A stretch of DNA of 64,000 nucleotides, from positions 1 to 64,000 of the forward strand of contig NZ_LT699717.1 of the NCBI RefSeq assembly GCF_900155395.1. The letters are read 5' to 3'. Below, in pieces: positions 1-8,080 of the stretch. A program made the position numbers and the translations under genes. Numbering within the stretch: the stretch's first letter is position 1; every line of letters starts with the position of its first letter. The notes under the pieces are model-generated. The model was given only the letters and a program-made list of their open reading frames with translations, was not told the origin of the DNA and did no database searches. Source of the stretch: Merdibacter massiliensis (GTDB taxonomy: Bacteria > Bacillota_I > Bacilli_A > Erysipelotrichales > Erysipelotrichaceae).

Positions 1-868
1 ATTCATCAGCAGCCTTTACAGTGTTGGTATTCTCGCTGATGCCTTTTGCAATCATCCACATCTCCCGATACGAGATAAAACCGATTGCATCGCTATGGTC
101 TTTCGCACCATGACGCTGTTTCTTTACATTGCCTTCAAATTCATCCTGCAATTTACGTTTATCCATCATAAATTGTACATAACAGAATTTTTTCAATAAA
201 AACCACTTCATGATATATTGATAGATTGCTTCCTGAGCATTATCTCCTAATGCAGGCAGCTCTTCTCTTGCTTTTTGCTGTAATTGATTTCCTTCTTCTT
301 TCGCTAATTCGATCATCTCATCATAATTTTTAAATAAATGACGGTCTACATAACGTTGAACCATACCTGCTTTTTCTTTCTTTTCGAAAAACCGTTCCAT
401 CGTTTCTTTAAAGATATTCTCCAGATCTTCGTGATAGACCATAGAGATGATCTCATTTCTTGTTCCTTCATACATATTATCAGGTTCACTGATTACATAA
501 TAATAAGCTTTTGCAAATATATAATCATTTTTATCCCCGAATAAAAGGATACTTGCCCGTTGACTATCATCATCTTTTCCATAAACAATATAAGGAATAC
601 AAATTTCTCCTTCAGGCATCTTAAAAGCATCTTTATATCTAATAATTTGATTAGCTATCGCCCCACGATTGATGTCTAAATGCAAATCTGTGCAAATCCG
701 CAAATTCTCATCCAGATCATATAGATAACGCAATACTTTCGTCTCTAATTCTTTTGTTTCATCCTCTTCGATCATCCCCAAGTAATCCTCTAAATAACCA
801 TTAAATGAACACACTTCGCCTCCATCTCTTTGGTCCTTATGAGCTGTTAAGATGTCATAAATCGCCAT
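1..868 (-). CDS. Uncharacterised protein, C-terminus beyond the window
   Basis: The reading frame starts at an ATG at 868 behind an AAGGAGG Shine-Dalgarno and stays open for 289 codons to the left edge, so the C-terminus is not visible. The protein begins MAIYDILTAHKDQRDGGEV, is rich in acidic and lysine residues, and shows no signal peptide or membrane segment. I do not recognise a family. A strong promoter (954-982) and a cre-like site just after the predicted start of transcription suggest catabolite-repressed expression. It is divergent from the Lrp regulator gene. The reading frame is certain; the function is unknown. Confidence 0.8.
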   Translation of the reverse strand, partial: MAIYDILTAHKDQRDGGEVCSFNGYLEDYLGMIEEDETKELETKVLRYLYDLDENLRICTDLHLDINRGAIANQIIRYKDAFKMPEGEICIPYIVYGKDDDSQRASILLFGDKNDYIFAKAYYYVISEPDNMYEGTRNEIISMVYHEDLENIFKETMERFFEKKEKAGMVQRYVDRHLFKNYDEMIELAKEEGNQLQQKAREELPALGDNAQEAIYQYIMKWFLLKKFCYVQFMMDKRKLQDEFEGNVKKQRHGAKDHSDAIGFISYREMWMIAKGISENTNTVKAADE

Positions 869-923
869 ACTGTCGTTCCTCCTTATTTCCCCTTTGAATG
901 CACTATAGATGTGCACAGCAATA

Positions 924-939
924 TAGTAAGCGTTTTCAT
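924..939 (-). promoter_or_regulatory. cre-like CcpA site
   Basis: The minus strand reads ATGAAAACGCTTACTA, matching WTGNAARCGNWWWCAW at 15 of 16 positions. The plus-strand reading also matches with one mismatch. It lies about 8-23 bases after the predicted start of transcription, a typical roadblock position for CcpA repression. CcpA itself is not in the window. Confidence 0.55.
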
Positions 940-953
940 TCCACTATATAAAT

Positions 954-982
954 ATTATAGTCCTGTATTGTTCTTTTTTCAA
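954..982 (-). promoter_or_regulatory. Promoter of the gene at 1-868
   Basis: On the minus strand TTGAAA (977-982) and TATAAT (954-959) are separated by exactly 17 bases, a near-perfect housekeeping promoter. Transcription would start near 947, giving a leader of about 80 bases. Confidence 0.75.
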
Positions 983-1269
983 CTGAAACCGACTTCTTTA
1001 TATAGAATCGTAACAATTTTTGTTATATTGACAATAGGCTTTAAATATAATGAAAGGCAACCTCTATCGGCTGCCTTTCAGGGATGGGAAAAGAATGAAA
1101 AAGCTATTGCTTGAAGTCTCATCGACTTCGCTATTATAGTATTAAAAAAATATGGTTTTATTATGGTAAAAAAGTGAAGGTTTCATGAATATAGGTTTAC
1201 ATCATCTTTTTTTGAATGTAAAATATAAATAATATACTACGGTATTATCAGTTATTGGAGGAAGGCATC

Positions 1270-1764
1270 ATGAAAGATATTGAATTATTGAATCTTTTGG
1301 AAAGCAATGCCAGACTATCCGTTTCAGATTTATCCGATATTCTTTTGGAAGAGGAAGAACAGATTGCACAACGAATGGACAGCCTGGAGAAACGTAAGAT
1401 CATTTGCGGTTATCATACCGTAATTAATTGGGATAAGGCTTACCGTGACCAAAAAGTGATGGCAATCATTGAGGTTGGTGTAACCCCGCAACGTGATTAT
1501 GGATATGATAGAATCGCACGCACGATTGCACGCTATCCAGAAGTAGATACAATGTATTTGTTAAGCGGGAAAAGTGAATTTATGTGCATGGTATATGGGA
1601 AAAGCATGTATGAAATTGCAAGTTTTGTCGCTGATAAAATAGCTTGTATTGAATCCGTAAAATCAACTGTTACTCTGTTTGTATTAAAGAAATACAAACA
1701 GAGCGGGATCATTTTAGATGATGATCGTAAAGAAACTGGAGAAAGATTGGTTGTAACTCCATGA
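1270..1764 (+). CDS. Lrp/AsnC-family transcriptional regulator
   Basis: A 164-residue protein with the Lrp/AsnC layout: an N-terminal helix-turn-helix (about residues 1-50, NLLESNARLSVSDLSDILL) and a C-terminal RAM-type alpha/beta domain (about 65-150) that in this family binds amino acids and forms the oligomer. The start is the ATG at 1270 behind TTGGAGGAAGG; an in-frame TTG at 1255 overlaps that Shine-Dalgarno and is rejected. The stop overlaps the next start by ATGA, so it is translationally coupled to the aminotransferase and probably controls it. The effector is unknown. Confidence 0.9.
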   Translation: MKDIELLNLLESNARLSVSDLSDILLEEEEQIAQRMDSLEKRKIICGYHTVINWDKAYRDQKVMAIIEVGVTPQRDYGYDRIARTIARYPEVDTMYLLSGKSEFMCMVYGKSMYEIASFVADKIACIESVKSTVTLFVLKKYKQSGIILDDDRKETGERLVVTP

Positions 1765-2936
1765 ATTATGAAGATATTCTATCTAACCGAGTAAAATCAA
1801 TTCAGCCAAGTGGGATCCGTCGTTTTTTCGATCTGGCCAGTGAGGTGGAAGGCGTTATCTCGCTTGGTGTAGGAGAGCCCGATTTTGCAACTCCTTGGCA
1901 TATTTGCGATGCAGCGATTTATTCTATCGAGAATGAGAAAACGCATTATACCGCTAATCAAGGACTCTTAGAATTGCGGCAGGAAATTTGTAACTATCAC
2001 AAAAATCGCTTTCATATGGAATATGATCCTCATGATGAGGTAATCGTAACTGTTGGCGGCAGCGAAGCAATCGACATCGCTCTTCGTTCGCTGATCAACC
2101 CTGGAGATGAGGTCATTGTTATGAACCCTTCTTATGTTGCTTATACTCCAGGTGTAGCGTTGTCCGGTGGTATCAGCGTTCCAGTAGAATTACGTCACGA
2201 AGATGACTTTAAGCTTACTCCGGAAGCTTTAGAAAACGCGATCAGTGATAAGACAAAAGTTTTATTGATCAATTTTCCAAGCAATCCGACCGGTGGTGTC
2301 ATGAGTCATGCAGATTATGAAAAGTTAGTTCCGATCATCAAAAAACATCATCTGATTGTTCTCAGCGATGAAATTTATGCAGAACTGACATATGATGGAA
2401 CCTTTGCTTCGCTAGCACAATTTGATGAGATCAAAGACCAGGTCATCGTTATCAATGGTTTCTCAAAAGCTTTTGCAATGACAGGCTGGCGATTAGGTTA
2501 TATTTTGGCAAACAAGACCTTGATTCAAGCCATGAACAAAATTCATCAGTATGTTATCATGTCTGCACCGACTGCTGCACAATATGGCGCCATCGAAGGT
2601 TTAAAAAACGGTCTTTGCCATGTCGATGAAATGGTTGCCGCCTATCGATCACGTCGTAATTTTATTGTCAGCGGATTTAACCGAATCGGTTTGCAGTGTC
2701 ATATGCCGCATGGTGCCTTCTATGTATTCCCTGATATTCGTGCAACCGGCTTAAGCAGTGATGCATTCTGTGAACTACTAGTCAAAGAAGAAAAAGTAGC
2801 GTGTGTTCCAGGTACGGCATTTGGAGATGCCGGCGAGGGATTCATAAGGGTATCCTATGCCTATAGCATTGATCATATCAGAGAAGCATTACATCGAATG
2901 GAACACTTCTTGCAAAAATTTGATTTGCAAAAATAA
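1761..2936 (+). CDS. Class I/II pyridoxal-phosphate aminotransferase
   Basis: A 391-residue fold-type I aminotransferase, the usual length for the AspC/PatA-like group. The PLP-binding lysine is Lys236 in GFSKAFAMTGWRLGY, and NFPSNPTGG and LSDEIYAEL are the expected cofactor-contact motifs. It transfers the amino group of an amino acid to a 2-oxo acid in the cytoplasm; the true substrate cannot be read from sequence. It overlaps the preceding Lrp gene by four bases (ATGA), suggesting a role in amino-acid turnover under that regulator. A bidirectional terminator follows. Confidence 0.9.
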   Translation: MNYEDILSNRVKSIQPSGIRRFFDLASEVEGVISLGVGEPDFATPWHICDAAIYSIENEKTHYTANQGLLELRQEICNYHKNRFHMEYDPHDEVIVTVGGSEAIDIALRSLINPGDEVIVMNPSYVAYTPGVALSGGISVPVELRHEDDFKLTPEALENAISDKTKVLLINFPSNPTGGVMSHADYEKLVPIIKKHHLIVLSDEIYAELTYDGTFASLAQFDEIKDQVIVINGFSKAFAMTGWRLGYILANKTLIQAMNKIHQYVIMSAPTAAQYGAIEGLKNGLCHVDEMVAAYRSRRNFIVSGFNRIGLQCHMPHGAFYVFPDIRATGLSSDAFCELLVKEEKVACVPGTAFGDAGEGFIRVSYAYSIDHIREALHRMEHFLQKFDLQK

Positions 2937-2937
2937 A

Positions 2938-2954
2938 ACTGGAGAAACTCCAGT
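2938..2954. terminator. Bidirectional terminator
   Basis: Stem ACTGGAG / CTCCAGT with an AAA loop, flanked by A- and T-runs, lies between the convergent aminotransferase and HAD genes. It can act in both directions. Confidence 0.85.
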
Positions 2955-2958
2955 TTTT

Positions 2959-3609
2959 TTAGTATCGAAATCTTTCTTGTATGTGCAGCCATGCCTGCAA
3001 TAAATCATCGGCAATGAAATCAGCTTGACTTTGATCCATATGAAAACGAACTTCCCTTTTTGCAATGACATAAAGACCTGCCTGCTTTGCAGCTTGAATT
3101 CCAATGGATGAATCCTCGATCACAACACATTCTTTTTTTTCTGCACCTAGACGATGGACCACTTCCAAATAAATTGCAGGATCCGGTTTACTAAAAGGAA
3201 CTTCATGACCACTGACAATTTGATCAAAATAAATTAGGATTTCATTGCTTTCTGCCATGTTTAATATATCTTTTTTGCTTGAACTGGAAGCAATCGCCAA
3301 TTGAATTCCTTTCTGTTTCATTTGCGGTAAAATATACTTTACATGGGGATTCAATAATGTACCATAATCTAATTGTTCTTCACCAAAATATGCATGATAC
3401 AAATCTCGCATTTCCTTTTCACTTTTTGTTGGATTCCAGAGTTCTCCTAACTTTTGATAGAAAAAAGCATCACTGCACCCAACAAAGATATTACATTGTT
3501 GAAGAGTAATCTTCTGACCATGCTGATGAAAAAAATCAATAAGCAGATATTGATACATTGCTTCAGAATCAATTAATACGCCATCCATATCAAAGATTAC
3601 CGACTTCAT
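2959..3609 (-). CDS. HAD-superfamily phosphatase (beta-phosphoglucomutase-like)
   Basis: A 216-residue HAD hydrolase of subfamily I. Motif I is FDMDGVLIDS (Asp7 and Asp9), motif II is ASSSS near residue 110, and motifs III/IV are KPDPAIY and VIEDSSIGIQAA. A small helical cap lies at about residues 15-85. Family members dephosphorylate or isomerise sugar phosphates. It starts 14 bases after the ribokinase-like gene with its own AAAGGAG, so the two are probably one operon handling a phosphorylated sugar. The substrate is not determinable. Confidence 0.88.
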   Translation of the reverse strand: MKSVIFDMDGVLIDSEAMYQYLLIDFFHQHGQKITLQQCNIFVGCSDAFFYQKLGELWNPTKSEKEMRDLYHAYFGEEQLDYGTLLNPHVKYILPQMKQKGIQLAIASSSSKKDILNMAESNEILIYFDQIVSGHEVPFSKPDPAIYLEVVHRLGAEKKECVVIEDSSIGIQAAKQAGLYVIAKREVRFHMDQSQADFIADDLLQAWLHIQERFRY

Positions 3610-3623
3610 ATTCTATTTCTCCT

Positions 3624-4505
3624 TTATTTTCTCATCACTGCATCCCATAAAGGAATACTGTCTGCAGCGCCATTTTTTTGTACACTGAAAGAAGCTGCCT
3701 TGCATGCAATCTGTAAAGCTCTCTGTATTGCATGTCCCTGTATGCACGCACTTATATAAAATCCAGTAAATGTATCACCCGCACAAGTCGTGTCGACAAC
3801 AGTCACCGGGTATGCCTCTTGATAAAAATAATTTCCCTCTTGATATGCCCATGCTCCTTTTTCCCCGCAGGTCAATACAATTTCAACATGTGGGAATTGA
3901 TTGGCCAATGCGTGTATGATATCCTCATAATTCTTGCTTTCACAGGAAGCTAACGCCATTCCTTCAACTTCGTTTAAGATCAGTCGATCACACAATTCAA
4001 TTGGCGCGGATAATAATGTTTCATCAATCGGCGATGGATTTAAAATAATGCGCATCTTTTTTTGATGTGCACGCTTTAACAGAATATCCAATAAATTAAT
4101 TTCATTTTGCAATAGTAAAAGATCCCCTTCATCAAATGAATCAAAAACCTGATCGATCATCTTTTCTTCTATATCACGATTTGCACCGCCATATACGATG
4201 ATACAATTTTGGCCGTTAACTACTTGAATAATAGCATGTCCACTCGCTTTTTCTGATTCAAATACAAACGAGGTGTTAACACCATGATCTTGCAGAAACA
4301 TCTTTAGCTGATGACCGTCTTTCCCTATTTTTCCAGCATGATAAACATGCAATCCTGCATTTGCCAAAGCAATTGATTGATTTAATCCTTTCCCTCCGAC
4401 TTGAGTATGATAATCTAATGCAGTAATTGTTTCTTTTGCACTTACAAAATGCGGCATCTGATACACATGATCCAAATTTAAAGAACCAAAGTTTAATATT
4501 TTCAT
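3624..4505 (-). CDS. PfkB-family carbohydrate kinase, ribokinase-like
   Basis: A 293-residue kinase of the ribokinase fold. The N-terminal GGKGLNQSIALANAG motif and the C-terminal DTTCAGDTFTGFY motif, whose Asp is the catalytic base, are both present. It phosphorylates a sugar or nucleoside hydroxyl with ATP. The GGKGxNQ form resembles ribokinase more than fructokinase, but no transporter lies beside it to confirm ribose. The HAD phosphatase gene follows. A possible promoter, TTGTAA-17 bases-GATACT, lies 30-60 bases upstream. Confidence 0.85.
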   Translation of the reverse strand: MKILNFGSLNLDHVYQMPHFVSAKETITALDYHTQVGGKGLNQSIALANAGLHVYHAGKIGKDGHQLKMFLQDHGVNTSFVFESEKASGHAIIQVVNGQNCIIVYGGANRDIEEKMIDQVFDSFDEGDLLLLQNEINLLDILLKRAHQKKMRIILNPSPIDETLLSAPIELCDRLILNEVEGMALASCESKNYEDIIHALANQFPHVEIVLTCGEKGAWAYQEGNYFYQEAYPVTVVDTTCAGDTFTGFYISACIQGHAIQRALQIACKAASFSVQKNGAADSIPLWDAVMRK

Positions 4506-4555
4506 AAATCTTCTCCTACTTCAGTATCCAACTCTTTTCTTTATTTTACAATAGA

Positions 4556-4593
4556 AAAAGCATTTCTAATAGATCAACTATAGAAATGCTTTT
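4556..4593 (-). terminator. Terminator after phosphoglucomutase
   Basis: A 13-bp perfect stem (4556-4568 with 4581-4593) around a 12-base loop, followed on the minus strand by a T-rich run. It separates the pgm gene from the kinase operon. Confidence 0.8.
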
Positions 4594-4666
4594 GACAGTT
4601 ATCTCTTATATCATATAGTATACAAGAATCAACCTTTCTTAGTAATATTTGTACTTGAAATACATC

Positions 4667-6364
4667 TTAAGCATTTACCATATCTGCCATTGCTTTTTGA
4701 TATGCTAAAGTTTTTTCATGTGCATTCTCCAAAGAGGAACCTTTTACACAATAATAGAATTTACATTTTGGTTCTGTACCGCTTGGACGAATGGCGATCC
4801 AGCTTCCATCTTCCAGATAATATTTTAATACATCCGATTTTGTAAAGCCTGTCAATGTGCTTGCAATCCCATTTTCTTTGATAATACATTCTTTATAATC
4901 CTCAAAACGAATGACATTTTCACCGGCAATTTCTTTCACTTCGCTGTTTCTTAGATTGCTCAAGATTTCTTTGATACGCATAGCGCCTTCTTGCCCATCA
5001 AGTTTTAAGGATGTTTGACTTTCTTCATAATAGCCTAGTTCATCATATAAACCATACAAGACGTCAACTAATGTTTTTCCTTTTGCTTTGTAATAACAAG
5101 CAGCTTCGGCTAACATCAAACATGCTTGCGGCGCATCTTTATCACGAACAAACGGTTTGATCAAAGAACCATAGCTTTCTTCATAACCGAATACGTAGTT
5201 CTTTTCACCGCTCACTTCATATTTCGCAACTTTTTCGCCTATAAATTTAAATCCTGTTAATGTTTTTTCGCATTCTACACCATATTTATTAGCAATTTTC
5301 TCACCTAGATCACTAGTTACCACCGTATTGAACATAACAGGATTGTCTGGCATCTGACCCTTTTCTGTAAGCTGCGATAAAATATATTCGATCAATACAG
5401 AACCACTTTGATTACCTGTTAATAACTTGTATTCACCGTTATGTTTCACTCCAACGCCCATACGGTCTGCATCCGGATCACAAACAAGGATGATATCTGC
5501 ATCTTCCTTCTTTGCATATGCTAATGCTAATTCATAAGATCCTGGTTCTTCTGGATTCGGTGTAGGCGTATTTGAGAAATCAGGATCAGGTGTACATTGT
5601 TCTTCTACAGCAACGAAATGATAGCCTGCACGCGTATAAATCTCTTTCACAGGAATATTCGCTGTTCCATGTTCTGGAGTAAAGATGATCTTGATATCAT
5701 CTTTATTCACATCTGGATTCAGTTGAATACTTAGCACATTCTTATAGTATTCTTCATCAACTTCCTTGCCAATGATCGTAATGAGTTTCTCTTCTTCTTT
5801 TGTAACATCTGCAGTAATAGCCAATTCATCTTCAACCGCATTGACACGATCAATGACCTGCTGTGCCAATGACGGTACTAACTGGCAACCTTTTTCATCA
5901 TATAATTTATATCCATTATATTCTTTTGGATTATGAGATGCGGTAACCATGATACCGCCAAAACAATGAAAATAACGAACTGCAAAAGACAATTCCGGAG
6001 TTGGTCGCAAAGATTCGAAAACGTAAGAACGAATACCATGTTTTGCCAAAACACGAGCAGAGTCCATAGCAAATTCAGGAGACATATGACGGTTATCATA
6101 GCCAATCGCTACCCCTCTTTGTTTTGCTTCTTCGCCATTTGCCTCAATATAAGATGCGAATCCTTCGTTTGCTTTTCGAATCGTATGTAAATTGATACGG
6201 TTCGTACCTGGGCCCAATAATCCTCGCATTCCTGCCGTACCAAACTCAATGGTTGTGTAGAATGCATCATTTTTTTCTTTATCTGTCATATTTTCTAGAA
6301 TCTCCTTATAAGAAGGATCTAGATTCGGGTGGTTAAGCCACCTTTCATAAGCTTCATTCACCAT
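4667..6364 (-). CDS. pgcA: Phosphoglucomutase (alpha-D-phosphohexomutase)
   Basis: A 565-residue phosphohexomutase, the length of PgcA-type enzymes. The phosphoserine loop is TASHNPKEYNGYK with Ser143. The metal-binding loop is DPDADRMG, the sugar loop is GYEESYGS, and the phosphate-binding loop near the C-terminus is RPSGTEPK. It interconverts glucose-1-phosphate and glucose-6-phosphate, supplying GlgC just upstream in the window. It has its own extended -10 promoter and a weak cre-like site. PgcA is preferred over phosphomannomutase because of length and the neighbouring glycogen genes. Confidence 0.92.
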   Translation of the reverse strand: MVNEAYERWLNHPNLDPSYKEILENMTDKEKNDAFYTTIEFGTAGMRGLLGPGTNRINLHTIRKANEGFASYIEANGEEAKQRGVAIGYDNRHMSPEFAMDSARVLAKHGIRSYVFESLRPTPELSFAVRYFHCFGGIMVTASHNPKEYNGYKLYDEKGCQLVPSLAQQVIDRVNAVEDELAITADVTKEEEKLITIIGKEVDEEYYKNVLSIQLNPDVNKDDIKIIFTPEHGTANIPVKEIYTRAGYHFVAVEEQCTPDPDFSNTPTPNPEEPGSYELALAYAKKEDADIILVCDPDADRMGVGVKHNGEYKLLTGNQSGSVLIEYILSQLTEKGQMPDNPVMFNTVVTSDLGEKIANKYGVECEKTLTGFKFIGEKVAKYEVSGEKNYVFGYEESYGSLIKPFVRDKDAPQACLMLAEAACYYKAKGKTLVDVLYGLYDELGYYEESQTSLKLDGQEGAMRIKEILSNLRNSEVKEIAGENVIRFEDYKECIIKENGIASTLTGFTKSDVLKYYLEDGSWIAIRPSGTEPKCKFYYCVKGSSLENAHEKTLAYQKAMADMVNA

Positions 6365-6400
6365 GTCAATCTTCCTCTCTTTATTATAGCTTCTGTTTTT

Positions 6401-6409
6401 ATTATAGCA
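6401..6409 (-). promoter_or_regulatory. Extended -10 promoter of phosphoglucomutase
   Basis: TGCTATAAT on the minus strand, with no clear -35 17 bases upstream. It lies about 37 bases before the ATG. Confidence 0.65.
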
Positions 6410-6443
6410 TAAAGAATACTCGAAATATCACGAAAGCTAGAAA

Positions 6444-6459
6444 AAGTGAACGCTTTCAT
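6444..6459 (-). promoter_or_regulatory. Weak cre-like site upstream of phosphoglucomutase
   Basis: The minus strand reads ATGAAAGCGTTCACTT, with two mismatches to WTGNAARCGNWWWCAW. It lies about 40 bases upstream of the -10 element. Confidence 0.35.
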
Positions 6460-6473
6460 ATTATTTACTATAT

Positions 6474-6502
6474 AAAAAAAGCTACTATCACCAGATAATA
6501 GC
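6474..6502 (-). terminator. Terminator after ptsH
   Basis: A 9-bp stem with one G-T pair (6481-6489 with 6494-6502) followed on the minus strand by seven T, just after the HPr stop codon. Confidence 0.85.
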
Positions 6503-6514
6503 CTCTCCTTCATC

Positions 6515-6781
6515 TTAAACGATGATCTTCTGTGCACGCAATACTTCTTCAATAGCAGCGATTGCAGCATCTTCGTCTTCACCATTGCAAGAAATAGTGA
6601 TTTCAGACTGTGTAGGGATTCCTAAAGACATTACACCCATGATTGATTTCATGTTTACTTCACGTCCTTTGAAAGAAACATTAACCTCACATTTAAATTT
6701 GCTTGCAGCGTTCACTGCTACAGTAGCAGGACGTGCGTGTAATCCAACTGGATCGACTACAGATACAGTAATTTGTTTCAT
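6515..6781 (-). CDS. ptsH: Phosphocarrier protein HPr
   Basis: An 88-residue HPr. His15 in GLHARPA accepts phosphate from Enzyme I, and Ser46 in NMKSIMGVMSLG is the regulatory site phosphorylated by HPr kinase in Bacillota. HPr donates phosphate to the PTS proteins, such as the mannose-family PTS at 16356-18974. In its Ser46-phosphate form it is the CcpA corepressor. It stands alone here, without ptsI, has a good GGAGG Shine-Dalgarno and ends at a strong terminator. The hprK gene lies at 33903. Confidence 0.97.
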   Translation of the reverse strand: MKQITVSVVDPVGLHARPATVAVNAASKFKCEVNVSFKGREVNMKSIMGVMSLGIPTQSEITISCNGEDEDAAIAAIEEVLRAQKIIV

Positions 6782-6862
6782 TTTCTAACTCCTCCTATGG
6801 TTCTTTACCTATACCTTATTTTACTCCTTTTTGATAACACTTACAATGCCTTTTTATTCAAT

Positions 6863-7330
6863 TTATTGTTTTTTGCTATCGTTTTCCATTTTTTTCAAAA
6901 TGCGCTCAATTTGCTCCATATCTTCCATATCATAACAAGGAATATTGGCTTCCTTTAACATTTCGGCAAATATTCCATTACCTGCGATCAGCTTTTTGGT
7001 AAAGGTCCCATCATAAATATGATGAACACCGCAGCTAGGACTGCGTGATTGCAAAATGGCTAGCTGTGCTTTATGATCCATTGCGATTTGGAATGCTTTT
7101 TCTGCCCCTATTCGATATTCTTTGTCTTTACTGATATGATCTTGATCCATCACGATTCCATCAACGATTTCACAAGGCTTTCTTGGAATTGGCAAACCGC
7201 CTAATACTTCGGGACACACCGATATGACCTTATGTCCTTTTAAAAGTGCCGCAAGCTCCGGCTGATAATTATCTTGCCCATTATATTTGCATTTGTTGCC
7301 TAATAAACAACTGCTTACCACTATTTTCAT
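6863..7330 (-). CDS. DUF523 family protein
   Basis: A 155-residue DUF523 protein, recognised by SSCLLGNKCKYNG at the start, CPEVLGGLPIPR, and the SRSPSCG motif near the middle. Conserved cysteines suggest metal or cluster binding, but no function is established. I place the start at the ATG at 7330, which has GGTGA five bases upstream; the longer TTG frame from 7351 overlaps the stop of the hydrolase gene. It lies 17 bases downstream of that gene and is probably cotranscribed. Confidence 0.85.
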   Translation of the reverse strand: MKIVVSSCLLGNKCKYNGQDNYQPELAALLKGHKVISVCPEVLGGLPIPRKPCEIVDGIVMDQDHISKDKEYRIGAEKAFQIAMDHKAQLAILQSRSPSCGVHHIYDGTFTKKLIAGNGIFAEMLKEANIPCYDMEDMEQIERILKKMENDSKKQ

Positions 7331-7347
7331 TTTTTCACCATTTATGA

Positions 7348-8010
7348 TCAATCAACAAAAAATTCCATGCACAGCTCTGCAAGCAGATCATTGCCGACTA
7401 CATAACTTGTATGATCCTCATTTTCCAAGATCAACAAATGACTGTTCGGTAAAAAATCAGCTAATTCTCTGGTATGTGCATCTTCGATAATATCATGTTC
7501 ACCGGCTATGACCCATGCTGGTGCAGATATCTTTTGCAGATCCTCCTGCGTCAGCCATGGTTCTTGCAACATGAGCGTCATCAAAGGATTTCCATTTCTA
7601 TAATACTCCTCCTGCATGGCGATCCGGCCCTCTTCTTTGATGCCGTAAGGGTGATAATTAGCACCGCATAAGATCATTTTATGAATCCGTTTTGGGAACC
7701 AGATAGCTAAGAATAAAGCGATGATTCCACCGTCGCTGAAGCCGAGAATGTCGACAGGCTGTGTAAACAATTGTTCAAACGCAAGCGCAAAGTCCGTTGC
7801 CATATCTGCATAATGGTATTCATTTACTTTCGAACTTTTTCCATGCCCTCTAGTATCAAACACATACACTTGAAAATGATCCTGCAATGCCTGCCACAGA
7901 ACTGAAAAAGAGGTATGGTCTTCTCCATTTCCATGCAAGAATACGACCGGTTTTCCCTTTCCATGCACTTCATAATAGAGGTCTATATCATTTACATGAA
8001 GATATGCCAT
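7348..8010 (-). CDS. Alpha/beta-fold hydrolase
   Basis: A 220-residue single-domain alpha/beta hydrolase. The oxyanion segment is FLHGNGEDH, the nucleophile elbow is GFSDGG with its Ser, and the likely catalytic His is in NEDHTSY near the C-terminus; an Asp in AGEHDIIEDAH completes the triad. Members cleave esters or related bonds in the cytoplasm; the substrate is unknown. It lies upstream of the DUF523 gene, and the glgA terminator at 8046-8073 is upstream of it. Confidence 0.85.
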   Translation of the reverse strand: MAYLHVNDIDLYYEVHGKGKPVVFLHGNGEDHTSFSVLWQALQDHFQVYVFDTRGHGKSSKVNEYHYADMATDFALAFEQLFTQPVDILGFSDGGIIALFLAIWFPKRIHKMILCGANYHPYGIKEEGRIAMQEEYYRNGNPLMTLMLQEPWLTQEDLQKISAPAWVIAGEHDIIEDAHTRELADFLPNSHLLILENEDHTSYVVGNDLLAELCMEFFVD

Positions 8011-8045
8011 TTTTGATTCCTTCTTCCCAATTACTATCTTAACAT

Positions 8046-8073
8046 GAAAAAGATGGCAAATGCCATCTTTTTC
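8046..8073 (-). terminator. Terminator of the glycogen operon
   Basis: A perfect 13-bp stem (8046-8058 with 8061-8073) with a 2-base loop and T-rich 3' arm, directly after glgA. Confidence 0.85.
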
Positions 8074-8080
8074 AAAGGGG

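Larger units (their letters stand above)
869..1269. other. Divergent intergenic region (401 bp)
   Basis: No gene is seen here. It holds the leftward promoter and cre-like site, a perfect 9-bp inverted repeat (1051-1059 with 1072-1080), a smaller hairpin (GAAGTC/GACTTC, 1113-1129) and an AT-rich run before the Lrp gene. For the Lrp gene a TATACT at 1233-1238 is a possible -10, without a good -35. The hairpins lack U-tracts, so they are not clear terminators. Confidence 0.5.

Noticed and set aside
1051-1080. Perfect 9-bp inverted repeat as a terminator or small RNA
   Set aside because: No T-run follows on the plus strand and only a weak one on the minus strand. It does not follow any gene, so no role can be assigned.
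911-1114. Plus-strand 67-residue open frame in the 869-1269 gap
   Set aside because: It lacks a ribosome site and overlaps the promoter and cre-like element of the gene at 1-868.
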